From DASSJT01 sp035691065 (GTDB taxonomy: Bacteria; Actinomycetota; Actinomycetes; Actinomycetales; Dermatophilaceae), in contig DASSJT010000110.1 of NCBI GenBank assembly GCA_035691065.1, forward strand, positions 1-64,000: a stretch of 64,000 bases of DNA, read 5' to 3'. This document shows, in pieces, positions 25,492 through 33,394 of this stretch. Numbering within the stretch: position 1 is the stretch's first letter; every line of letters begins with the position of its first letter. The notes under the pieces were generated by a model. That model worked only from the letters and a program-made list of their open reading frames with translations, did no database searches and was not told the origin of the DNA. The translations under genes were made by a program, and so were the position numbers.

Positions 25492-27526
25492 GGCCGGGCC
25501 GGGCATGTCCCACGACGCGCCCCCAAGCGCCCAGGGCCGGCTGGAGACGTTCCTCTCCACCTTCGAGGGCAAGGTGGCTGCCGTCTCAGCCCTGGCCATC
25601 GCCGCACACGTCGTGCTGCGGCTGCTGGTTCCCGACGGCGCTGAGAGTGCGTGGGCGCTGGCGCCGCTCGAGGTCGTGGTCGTCGCCGGTGGGGCTCCTC
25701 TGGCCTGGCAGGTGATGAGCGCGCTGGCCCGCCGCGAGGCCGGTGCCGACCTGCTCGCCGTCATCTCGATCGTTGCGTCCGTGTGGCTGGGGGAGTGGCT
25801 GGTCGCCGCAATCCTTGTGCTGATGATGTCCGGAGGCTCTGCCCTGGAGTCGGCAGCTTCCTCCCGAGCCTCGGCGACCCTTGCGGCGCTCGCCCGCCGC
25901 AACCCGGTGGTGGGCCACCGGCTGCTCGGCCCCGACCTGTCGTCCGGGACGGCCGACGTGCCGGCTGCAGAGATCGCGGTCGACGACCTGGTGGCGGTCT
26001 TCCCGCACGAGCTGTGCCCGGTCGACGGCGAGGTCGTCCAGGGCCACGGCACCATGGACGAGTCTTACCTCACGGGTGAGCCGTACGTCGTGCCGAAGTC
26101 CGTGGGCTCGACAGTCATGTCGGGTGCCGTCAACGGCGAGAGCGCGCTGGTGATCCGGGCGAGTGCGATCGCCGCGGACTCGCGGTTCGCGCGGATCGTC
26201 GGTGTCCTCCGCGAGGCGGAGGAGCAGCGGCCGCCGTTCCGGCGCCTGGCCGACCGCCTCGGCGCGTGGTACACCGTCCTCGCCCTGACCCTGGCGGCCG
26301 CGGGATGGGTGGTCAGCGGTGACCCCCGCAGGTTCCTGGCCGTTGTCGTCATCGCCACGCCGTGCCCGCTGCTCATCGGTGTTCCCGTGGCCATCATCGG
26401 GGCGATCTCGCTGGCCGCACGGCGGGGGATCATCGTCCGCAACCCTGTGGCGTTGGAGGAGGTCAGCCGCGTCCGGACGGTGGTCTTCGACAAGACCGGG
26501 ACGCTGACCTACGGCCGGCCCAGCCTGACCGAGGTGCTTGCTGCGCCCGTTCCGGTCGGCCCGGGCAGGCAGGGCGGGCAGCACGACGTCGAGGCCAGGG
26601 CCGACTCGCTGCTGGCCGCTGCTGCGGCGGTCGAGGCCTACTCCCGTCACCCGCTGTCGACGGCGGTCGTCGCGGCTGCCCAGCACCGGGGTCTGGCCCT
26701 CCCGGTCGTGGACGAGGTGTCAGAGCGGGCAGGCCGGGGCCTGTCTGCCCGGGTCGGCGGCCACTCCCTGCTGATCACCAACCGGGTTCACGCAGGTGAG
26801 ATCGACCCCTCGGCCGTCGCACTGCTTCCACCGGCTGGGACCGGGATGGAGTGCGTGGTGCTGCAGGACGGGCGGTATGCCGCGACCTTCCGGTTCAGGG
26901 ACGAGCCCCGCGACGAGGCGGAGGAGTTCGTGGCCCACCTGCGGGGGCGGCACGACTACGAGCGCTTCATCATCATGTCGGGGGATCGGGCCAGCGAGGT
27001 CGACTACCTTGCGGCGCGGGTGGCGATCACGGAGGTCCACGCCGGGGTCTCACCCGAGGAGAAGCTCGCCCTGGTCCGCGAGCGGACAGCCCAAGGACCG
27101 ACCCTGTTCCTCGGCGACGGGGTCAACGACGCGCCGGCGATGACCGCAGCCACTGTCGGCGTCGCTTTCGGTACGGCGAGCGATGTCGCCACCGAAGCGG
27201 CAGACGTGGTCGTGCTGGACTCCTCGATGGAACGGCTCGACGACCTCATCCACATCGGGAGGCGGATGCGGACGATCGCGCTGCAGAGCGCGCTGGGCGG
27301 CATCGGTCTCTCGCTGGTCGGCATGGTCCTGGCCGTGCTGGGACAGCTCACCCCTCTCGCCGGCGCTGTGGCCCAGGAGCTGATCGACCTCGTGGCCGTG
27401 CTCAACGCGGTGCGGGTGGTGGCTGTGCGGGGAGCGCCGGCCGACTTCCAGTACGTGCCAGCCGACACCAGCGCCATCACCGACCAGCCGGAGCTCATCC
27501 CTGCCAGTCGACCAGCTGCACCTTGA
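25478..27526 (+). CDS. P1B-type heavy-metal ATPase with TPC motif
   Basis: A 682-residue metal-exporting P-type ATPase. Motifs in order: TGEP (SYLTGEPYV), the transmembrane metal site ATPCPLLIG, phosphorylation site DKTGTLT, the HP motif (YSRHPLSTAV) and the hinge GDGVNDAPAM. The transmembrane motif is TPC, not the CPC of Cu/Zn/Cd pumps; TPC is characteristic of the P1B-5 group linked to nickel and iron. There is no N-terminal HMA domain and no C-terminal hemerythrin domain. ATG 25478 overlaps the ABC permease gene by 14 nt; ATG 25505 is an alternative. Metal specificity is inferred. Confidence 0.85.
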   Translation: MSAAEAGPGMSHDAPPSAQGRLETFLSTFEGKVAAVSALAIAAHVVLRLLVPDGAESAWALAPLEVVVVAGGAPLAWQVMSALARREAGADLLAVISIVASVWLGEWLVAAILVLMMSGGSALESAASSRASATLAALARRNPVVGHRLLGPDLSSGTADVPAAEIAVDDLVAVFPHELCPVDGEVVQGHGTMDESYLTGEPYVVPKSVGSTVMSGAVNGESALVIRASAIAADSRFARIVGVLREAEEQRPPFRRLADRLGAWYTVLALTLAAAGWVVSGDPRRFLAVVVIATPCPLLIGVPVAIIGAISLAARRGIIVRNPVALEEVSRVRTVVFDKTGTLTYGRPSLTEVLAAPVPVGPGRQGGQHDVEARADSLLAAAAAVEAYSRHPLSTAVVAAAQHRGLALPVVDEVSERAGRGLSARVGGHSLLITNRVHAGEIDPSAVALLPPAGTGMECVVLQDGRYAATFRFRDEPRDEAEEFVAHLRGRHDYERFIIMSGDRASEVDYLAARVAITEVHAGVSPEEKLALVRERTAQGPTLFLGDGVNDAPAMTAATVGVAFGTASDVATEAADVVVLDSSMERLDDLIHIGRRMRTIALQSALGGIGLSLVGMVLAVLGQLTPLAGAVAQELIDLVAVLNAVRVVAVRGAPADFQYVPADTSAITDQPELIPASRPAAP

Positions 27527-27872
27527 TGCCGTTGGGGTCGGTGACCTGGAAGGCCCGCTCCCCCCACTCCTCGACGGTGAGCGGCATGGTGATGGCGACT
27601 CCCTCCGACTCCAGCCGCGCCAGCTCGCCCTCGAGGTCATCGACCACAAAGGCCAAAATCAGGCCGGTGGCGTGGCTGTCCCGCTGGTCCGCAGGAAGGC
27701 TGGGCAGGCCTCGACGGAGGAAGATCACGTTCATGCCGCTGTCTGCCCGCGCCAACGAGGCGAAGCCATCGGCCGCCATCTGTTCGACAAAGCCGAAGTG
27801 ATCCCTCAGGAAGTCCGCCGAAGCGCGGACGTCATCGACGTTGAGTGACACGGCGGCTGAGCTGATCTTCAC
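27495..27872 (-). CDS. VOC-family (glyoxalase-like) protein
   Basis: A 125-residue vicinal-oxygen-chelate protein with two beta-alpha-beta-beta-beta modules: KISSAAVSLNVDDVRASADFLRDHFGF first, then LILAFVVDDLEGELARLESEGV and FQVTDPNGIKVQLVDWQ. A metal site is not obvious, since a His at the usual first position is replaced, so an enzyme or a binding (resistance) protein are both possible. GTG 27872 gives the normal family length. The gene is convergent with the P-type ATPase and their 3' ends overlap by 32 nt, which is unusual but both frames are intact. Confidence 0.82.
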   Translation of the reverse strand: MKISSAAVSLNVDDVRASADFLRDHFGFVEQMAADGFASLARADSGMNVIFLRRGLPSLPADQRDSHATGLILAFVVDDLEGELARLESEGVAITMPLTVEEWGERAFQVTDPNGIKVQLVDWQG

Positions 27873-27968
27873 AGGGTTCCCCCGGGCAGACGGTGACGCA
27901 CCGGCGGCCGCCGGCGCGCGGCATACAGCATCGGTGCCGTCCGCGGGCCTCCCTCAAGGGCCGGCCCG

Positions 27969-30299
27969 TCAGCGACGCAATGAAGCGACAACGCTCGTCG
28001 GAGCGCTGCGGTTTCCGGCCGGGTCCAGCGCGACCACCCGGTAGTAGTACAGGCCCGGCCGGGTCGAGCCGGTCTCCCGGAACGTCGTGGTCACGCTGGT
28101 GCCGATGAGGGTGGCGCTCGACGGCACGAAACTGCGCTGCATCGACCGGTACACCGCGTAGAGCGGCGCCGCCTGGTCGTCGGTGGAGGCACCCCAGCGC
28201 AGCACCGCGCCGCCGGCGAAGCTGCGGGTCACCGAGAGACCAGTCGGTGTGGTGGGCGACACGCCGTCGGCGGCCAGCGGCCGGACCACGGCGGTGCGGA
28301 CCCGGTTGTCGAAGCCCTGGGGCAGCGGCAGCTGGGAGCCCGGGCCGAGCACCGCACAGTCGGTGGCGGCGTCGTCACGGCAGATCCGTACGGTCCAGCC
28401 GTCGGCGATGTCGATGGAGCTCAGCTGCTGGTCTCCGACGAGCGCCAGGCTGCCCCGTGTCGCGCGCCACGTGCCGGCCTCGACCGGCTGCCTCGCCCCG
28501 GTCAGGCGCCGGCCGGAGTAGAGGAGCGCCGCCGGCCCGGACGAGCGTGCGGGGCTCGCCGCGCTGGCCCCATGGTCGGGGAGTACCACCTGGACGATCG
28601 GCGCGACGGACGGCACGCCCTGCCCGTTGACCAGGAAGAGCATGTAGTAGCCGGGAGGAGCCTCGGCCGAGTTCAGCGGACCGGACACGGTGAGCGCGTT
28701 CTGACCCGACTGGCGGAAGGACAGGGGGATGTACCGCTGCCCCTGGTCGACGCTGTGCGTTGCCGCGCCCAGCCGGACCAGGCCGACCTTGGCTATCTGT
28801 GCGGCATCCGGTGTGCCGACGCTGAACTCGATGTTGATCGTGATGCCGGCTGGCGGTGAGGTCACCGTGGGTCGCGTGGCCAGGCTGCCGTCGGCCGCGA
28901 ACAGGTAGGGAGGGCTGAAGACCTCGACGTCCTTGCGGAGGTAGCCGGCGGCCGCGCAGGACTCGCAGAGCCCGCCACCGCCGGTGAGCACCCGTCCGTC
29001 GGGCAGCAGGACGGCCGTGGAGTGGTACTCGCGGATGACGGCCGCACTGGCGAGCGTGGTCCAGGTGTTCGTCGCAGGGACCCAGCGCTCGGCGGCGTAG
29101 ACGGGGTGGTCCATGGAGATCAGGCCGTTACCGGTCTCGGACATGCCTCCCGTCGCCAGCACCGAACCGTCCGCGAGGATGGTCAGCTGGTGCTGGCGGC
29201 GTCGGTTGGCCATGGCTGCGGCGGAGCGAGTCGTGATCGCGCCGGACCTGGTGTCGACGATCGTCGTGCTTGCGTAAGGCTTGGCCACGCCGTCGACGAG
29301 CGTGGAGCCCCCACCGGCCACCAGGGTCAGCCCCGGCGCGTAGGAGGCGTAGCTGCCATAGGTGCGGGTGATCCCGTCTCGCCCCGCACCCGGCTCCATG
29401 GCGCCGTCGAGGCTCCAGGCGAGGCGCCGGATCTGGTTCTCCGCGCCCGAGTAGAGGACCCTTCCGTCCGCGCTGGACTGGGTGAAGGGGTAGTAGCGGG
29501 ACGAGGGCGAGCTGATGCCGGGAAGCTGCCCGATCGACCCGTCGGTGTGGCGGATCTCGGCGATGTCTGGGCCGCCTGCCACGATGAAGGCCTGACCGTC
29601 CATCAGGGCCGAGACGGACGGGTACCACCGCTCGTAGGCCATGTCCGGCCCCTGCTGCCAGGACATGGTCTTCCAGTCGAAGATGTGGGTGAGCCGTATG
29701 CCGTCGAAGGCGGCGTCCTTGGTGCCCCCGGCCACGAAGACCCGGCCGTCGGCCAGCTGGACGAAGCCCGCGCAGAAGATGTTCGACCCGGTCACGTCGA
29801 CGCGCGTGAACTGCGTTGTGGCCGGGTCCCACACCGCCACGCGGGTGGAGGTCTGGTCGGTGTACCGGTTGGTCGGCAGGTCGCCGATCGAGTCCCACAT
29901 CAGGACCTTGCCGTTGGGCAGCACGGCGGTGAGGACGGGGACGATGGGGGCGGCCTCCATGGGCGCCCACTGGCCGACGGCCTGCGGGCCCAGCGCGAGG
30001 GCCGCGGCTGCGGTGGCTGCGGCTGTGCCGGTCTTGGGACGCAACCCCACGCGCGGGTTGGCCCACCGTTCGACAGTCTTCATGGGCACGCCGGCCAGGT
30101 CGATACGTGCATGGGCGTGCCCAGGGCTCTCCGATGGCGTCTGCGCGCTCTCGAGCAGCGTGTCGTCAGGACGCTGAACCGCAGCGGACCCGGCCGCGGC
30201 CCCTACCGAGACGGCTGCCGCTGCCACGACGGCAAGTGCCGACCGCCGCGCCCGGCGGCGATGACCTACCGAGGCGTTGCGCGATGGTGAGAGCACCAC
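27969..30299 (-). CDS. secreted copper radical oxidase (galactose/glyoxal oxidase-like) with Fn3 domain
   Basis: A 776-residue exported oxidase of the galactose oxidase fold, related to Streptomyces GlxA. An Arg-rich signal peptide (residues 14-40) is followed by a seven-bladed kelch propeller and a DUF1929-type domain (about 475-580). Copper and radical ligands can be placed: Cys176 (NIFCAGF) for the Cys-Tyr cross-link, Tyr226 (RWYPS), Tyr425-His426 (REYHSTA) and His515 (ATHSVDQ). A type III fibronectin domain ends the protein. GTG 30299 follows AGGGGGT. The neighbour, divergently transcribed, is a GT4 glycosyltransferase, suggesting polysaccharide maturation at the cell surface. Confidence 0.85.
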   Translation of the reverse strand: MVLSPSRNASVGHRRRARRSALAVVAAAAVSVGAAAGSAAVQRPDDTLLESAQTPSESPGHAHARIDLAGVPMKTVERWANPRVGLRPKTGTAAATAAAALALGPQAVGQWAPMEAAPIVPVLTAVLPNGKVLMWDSIGDLPTNRYTDQTSTRVAVWDPATTQFTRVDVTGSNIFCAGFVQLADGRVFVAGGTKDAAFDGIRLTHIFDWKTMSWQQGPDMAYERWYPSVSALMDGQAFIVAGGPDIAEIRHTDGSIGQLPGISSPSSRYYPFTQSSADGRVLYSGAENQIRRLAWSLDGAMEPGAGRDGITRTYGSYASYAPGLTLVAGGGSTLVDGVAKPYASTTIVDTRSGAITTRSAAAMANRRRQHQLTILADGSVLATGGMSETGNGLISMDHPVYAAERWVPATNTWTTLASAAVIREYHSTAVLLPDGRVLTGGGGLCESCAAAGYLRKDVEVFSPPYLFAADGSLATRPTVTSPPAGITINIEFSVGTPDAAQIAKVGLVRLGAATHSVDQGQRYIPLSFRQSGQNALTVSGPLNSAEAPPGYYMLFLVNGQGVPSVAPIVQVVLPDHGASAASPARSSGPAALLYSGRRLTGARQPVEAGTWRATRGSLALVGDQQLSSIDIADGWTVRICRDDAATDCAVLGPGSQLPLPQGFDNRVRTAVVRPLAADGVSPTTPTGLSVTRSFAGGAVLRWGASTDDQAAPLYAVYRSMQRSFVPSSATLIGTSVTTTFRETGSTRPGLYYYRVVALDPAGNRSAPTSVVASLRR

Positions 30300-30423
30300 G
30301 GACCCCCTTCAGCTGTGTGGGCCGAACATAGCGCAGCGCTTGCGCCAACATGGCTGTCCTGGGTGATGTCTCCGGCCATGGGGTAAGGGGCGGGGGAAAT
30401 CGCCGAATGTTGGGAGGGCTCGG

Positions 30424-31458
30424 ATGTCGAACGACTCGCTGCGCATTGCCATGGTTGCCCCGCCCTGGCTGTCGCTGCCGCCGAAGGGCTACGGCGGGAT
30501 CGAGTCGATGTGCGCCGATCTCACCGACGGCCTCATCGCGCGCGGTCACGAAGTGCACCTCTTCGGCTCGGGCAAGGACGGCACCGACGCCGAGTTCGTC
30601 CGCACCTACCATGAGCCCCCGATCGAGCGGATCGGCGAGTCCGGTCCGGAGATCATCCACACGGCGCGGGTCGGCGACGCCCTCGAGCGGCTCGACGTCG
30701 ACATCGTCCACGACCACTCGCTCGCCGGCCCCCTGCTCGCCCGTGGCCGGTCGACGCCGACGGTGGTGACCGTCCACGGCCCGCTCGACAGCGAGCTGGG
30801 CTACTACTACCGCCTCCTCGGCGACACCGTGCACCTGGTCGCCATCTCCGAGGCGCAGCGCCAGACCGACCCAGACCTCCCGTGGGCCGGAACCGCCTAC
30901 AACGCCATCCCCGTGGACGAGTACCCCTTCCGCGAGGAGAAGGACGACTACGTCCTGTTCCTCGGGCGCATGAACCCGGAGAAGGCCGCTCACCTGGCGA
31001 TCGACGCGGCCCGCAAGGCCGGCAAGCGGCTGCTCATCGCCGCGAAGCTGAACGAGCCGGCCGAGGAGGCCTACTTCGAGGAGCAGGTTGAGCCGAAGCT
31101 CGGCGACGGCGTCGAGTGGCTGGGCGAGGCCACCGGCGAGCGCAAGCTCGAGCTGCTGAGCCGCGCCCAGTGCCTGCTCTTCCCGATCCAGTGGGAGGAG
31201 CCGTTCGGCCTGGTGATGATCGAGGCCATGGCCTGCGGCACGCCCGTGGTGGCACTGAGGCGGGGATCGGTGCCGGAGATCGTGACCGACGGCGTGACCG
31301 GATGGGTCCGGGACGACCCGGAAGAGCTCCCCGCGGCCCTCGAGGCGGTCGGCGACCTCGATCCGCGGGCCTGTCGCGAGCGGGTCGAGACCGACTTCGA
31401 CGTCCCGGTGATGGTCTCCCGGTACGAGGCGATCTACCGGGATGTCCTCAGGCGCTGA
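30424..31458 (+). CDS. GT4-family glycosyltransferase
   Basis: A 344-residue GT-B glycosyltransferase. The N-terminal acceptor half has APPWLSLPPKGYGGIESM and VDIVHDHSLAGPLLA. The C-terminal donor half has FLGRMNPEKAAHLAI (about residues 178-192) and the E-x7-E nucleotide-sugar motif EEPFGLVMIEAMACGTPVV (about 259-277). No membrane segment or signal is present, so it works in the cytosol. GGGAGGG upstream supports ATG 30424. It starts 124 nt from the divergent copper oxidase gene; a shared role in glycan synthesis is inference. Its 3' end overlaps the next, convergent gene by 11 nt. Confidence 0.9.
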   Translation: MSNDSLRIAMVAPPWLSLPPKGYGGIESMCADLTDGLIARGHEVHLFGSGKDGTDAEFVRTYHEPPIERIGESGPEIIHTARVGDALERLDVDIVHDHSLAGPLLARGRSTPTVVTVHGPLDSELGYYYRLLGDTVHLVAISEAQRQTDPDLPWAGTAYNAIPVDEYPFREEKDDYVLFLGRMNPEKAAHLAIDAARKAGKRLLIAAKLNEPAEEAYFEEQVEPKLGDGVEWLGEATGERKLELLSRAQCLLFPIQWEEPFGLVMIEAMACGTPVVALRRGSVPEIVTDGVTGWVRDDPEELPAALEAVGDLDPRACRERVETDFDVPVMVSRYEAIYRDVLRR

Positions 31459-32194
31459 GCCGGTGGGCTGGGGCTCCGCGACGGCTGCCCAGGTAGGCCG
31501 CCTCCCGCACGGAGGTGAGCCAGTCCGGTTGGAGGCTCAGGCCGGGCGGCGGGTTGAGGATCGGGTCGAACCGGGTCGGCGATCCGCCCAGACGGAGCTC
31601 CAGGTGGGCAACCGGAGTCCAGGGCCCGCCATCCGAGGCACTGAGCAGGACGGTCAGCGACGCCGCAGCCAGCCGAGTGCGCAGCTGCTGGAGGGAGTTG
31701 CTCCGCAGCGGGACGGCGCCGGGCGTCACCTGCGCAGCCAGCCAGATCCGCCGGCGGCCCTCGCCGTATGGCTGGATCGTCGTCAGCCAGGCGTCCGACC
31801 ACGAACCCGACGCCAGCGGCAGGCACCGGGTGAAGCGCCCTTCGCCGGCGCTCGACAGCAGGGTGTCGAAGGCCACCGCGGCGGCCTCGCCGGCGCCGAA
31901 GGCCACCGCGGCGGCCTCGCCCGCGCCGAAGCGCAGTGCGATCCCGAGGACGTCAGGCAGGTCACCCGGCAGTCCCACCCCCTTGGAGAACCGCCCGGTG
32001 ACGGGGACCGGCTCCCCCAACAGCGTGAGGACCTCGTTGTGCAGCGGCCAGGCGGTCCCCTCGACCGTGACACCCACGGGGTGGAACGCCTTGGCCCGCC
32101 GACCGGCCGCGAGGATCCGGAACCCCTTTCGCACCGCCGGCCGGACGGCATACCTGATGAGGTCCACCGTCCTCCTGTCCGTGGCCCGGGCCAC
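31448..32194 (-). CDS. hypothetical protein, catalase-like fold
   Basis: A 248-residue protein resembling a group of actinobacterial hypothetical proteins with catalase-like N-termini: FHPVGVTVEGTAWPLHNEVL, GEPVPVTGRFSKGVGLPGDLPDVLGIALRF. The catalytic His and heme-binding Tyr of true catalases are not identified, so peroxidase activity should not be assumed. A 30-bp tandem duplication (31871-31930) duplicates the decapeptide FGAGEAAAVA. GTG 32194 is used; a GTG at 32167, 3 nt after AGGAGG, would shorten it by nine residues. Convergent overlap with the GT4 gene is 11 nt. Confidence 0.6.
   Translation of the reverse strand: MARATDRRTVDLIRYAVRPAVRKGFRILAAGRRAKAFHPVGVTVEGTAWPLHNEVLTLLGEPVPVTGRFSKGVGLPGDLPDVLGIALRFGAGEAAAVAFGAGEAAAVAFDTLLSSAGEGRFTRCLPLASGSWSDAWLTTIQPYGEGRRRIWLAAQVTPGAVPLRSNSLQQLRTRLAAASLTVLLSASDGGPWTPVAHLELRLGGSPTRFDPILNPPPGLSLQPDWLTSVREAAYLGSRRGAPAHRLSA
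31871..31930. repeat. 30-bp tandem duplication inside a coding gene
   Basis: Two copies of a 30-nt unit (31871-31900 and 31901-31930) differ at one position (G versus C at unit base 22). The duplication is in frame and adds ten residues to the encoded protein. Confidence 0.85.
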
Positions 32195-32281
32195 TCCTGG
32201 TCGGAGCCGCCGATCGCCTCCGCTGTGGCCCCGCTACCCGAGCTCCCTGAACGTCAAACGCGGCGGCGTGCGGCACGAACC

Positions 32282-33007
32282 TCAGAGCTGGGTGCCGACC
32301 AGCAGGCCGATGCCATACGTGACGGCCATGGCCAGGGTGCCGCCCAGGACGTTGCGGATGATGGCGGGACGCGTGGGAGCCTTTCCGAGGCTCGCGCTGA
32401 CCCAGCCGGTGATGACGAGGGAGACCGCGACGGAGACCGCCGTCACCGGGATTCGGATACTGACCGGCATGAGCAGCATCGCCAGCAGCGGCAGCAGCGC
32501 GCCGACCGTGAAGGCCACCATCGAGGCCCATGCCGCGTGCCAGGGGTTGGTGAGGTTCTCGGGGTCGATCCCCAGCTCAACCTCGGCGTGTGCCGCGAGG
32601 GCGTCGTTCCTCGTGAGCGCCACGGCAACCTCGTGGGCGAGCTCGCGGGGGAGGCCCTTGGCCTCGTAGATCCCGGTGAGCTCGGCCAGCTCCTCCTCGG
32701 GCATCTCCCGCAGCTCGCGCTTCTCCTTGGCGATCAGCGCGCGCTCGGTGTCGCGCTGGGTGCTGACCGAGACGTACTCGCCTGCCGCCATGCTCATGGC
32801 GCCGGCCGCCAGCCCGGCGACGCCCGCGGTGAGGATCGCTGCGCGGTCGGTCGTCGCCGCGGCCACACCGATCACGATGCCCGCGGTCGAGACGATGCCG
32901 TCGTTGGCACCCAGGACACCCGCGCGCAGCCAGTTGAGCCGCGACCCGATCGCCTCGTCGTGGGGCTCCTGCGGGTGTGGCTGGAGCTCGGCCGCCGCCT
33001 CGGTCAT
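32282..33007 (-). CDS. VIT1/CCC1 family iron/manganese transporter
   Basis: A 241-residue integral membrane protein of the VIT1/CCC1 family, which moves Fe(II) or Mn(II) out of the cytosol. N-terminal signature NWLRAGVLGANDGIVSTAGIVIGVA, then AGAMSMAAGEYVSVSTQRDTE with the conserved metal-binding Met/Glu positions. A cytosolic helical insert rich in Glu (EKRELREMPEEELAELTGIYEAKGL) follows, then three C-terminal helices. The ATG start overlaps the stop of the dehydratase gene by 4 nt. Confidence 0.9.
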   Translation of the reverse strand: MTEAAAELQPHPQEPHDEAIGSRLNWLRAGVLGANDGIVSTAGIVIGVAAATTDRAAILTAGVAGLAAGAMSMAAGEYVSVSTQRDTERALIAKEKRELREMPEEELAELTGIYEAKGLPRELAHEVAVALTRNDALAAHAEVELGIDPENLTNPWHAAWASMVAFTVGALLPLLAMLLMPVSIRIPVTAVSVAVSLVITGWVSASLGKAPTRPAIIRNVLGGTLAMAVTYGIGLLVGTQL

Positions 33008-33306
33008 GGGCGAACCCCCAGCCGCTCGGCGGCCTGCGAGATCTGGTGAGCCAGCTCGATGTCCAGCTGCGTCAGGCCACCCTCGGAGTGTGTCGAGAGC
33101 CGCCAGGTCGTCGTGCGCCAGCGGATGTCGATGTCCGGGTGGTGGTCCATCTGCTCCGCTGCCTCCGCAGCCTCGTCCACGAGTCGTATGCCGGTGAGGA
33201 AGTCGGGTGCCTTGAGCCGGGCGACGATGGCGTCGCCGTCGCGGCTCCATGCGGGCAGCCCTTGGAGCTGGCGCTCGACCTCCTCGTCGGAGAGTAGGCG
33301 TGTCAT
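33004..33306 (-). CDS. 4a-hydroxytetrahydrobiopterin (pterin-4a-carbinolamine) dehydratase
   Basis: A 100-residue PCD/DCoH-family enzyme that dehydrates 4a-hydroxy-tetrahydropterin to regenerate the pterin cofactor. The active-site motif is intact: AEQMDHHPDIDIRW followed by STHSEGGLTQLD, including the paired His and the distal His. GAGAGT lies 6 nt before ATG 33306, consistent with a leaderless start. It is first in a two-gene unit with the VIT1-like transporter (4-nt overlap). No aromatic amino-acid hydroxylase is nearby, so the physiological partner is unclear. The octamer copy at 33186 forces a Gly-Ile-Arg with rare ATA. Confidence 0.93.
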   Translation of the reverse strand: MTRLLSDEEVERQLQGLPAWSRDGDAIVARLKAPDFLTGIRLVDEAAEAAEQMDHHPDIDIRWRTTTWRLSTHSEGGLTQLDIELAHQISQAAERLGVRP

Positions 33307-33394
33307 GGCTCCACTCTCGCAGGGAATGGGGGCCGCGTGCAGACGTGGGCTGGCCGGCCGTTAGGCGGGCAGTCGGCTGGCAGGTTGGCTGGGC

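Noticed and set aside
25478..27526. Classification of the P-type ATPase as a copper pump
   Set aside because: The transmembrane motif is TPC, not CPC, and there is no N-terminal metal-binding domain.
31448..32194. Annotating the protein as a catalase
   Set aside because: Only a partial resemblance to the catalase fold; catalytic His and heme Tyr could not be placed.
31442..33049. A plus-strand open frame opposite the catalase-like and VIT1-like genes
   Set aside because: Spans two well-supported genes and an intergenic gap on the other strand; composition is antisense-like.
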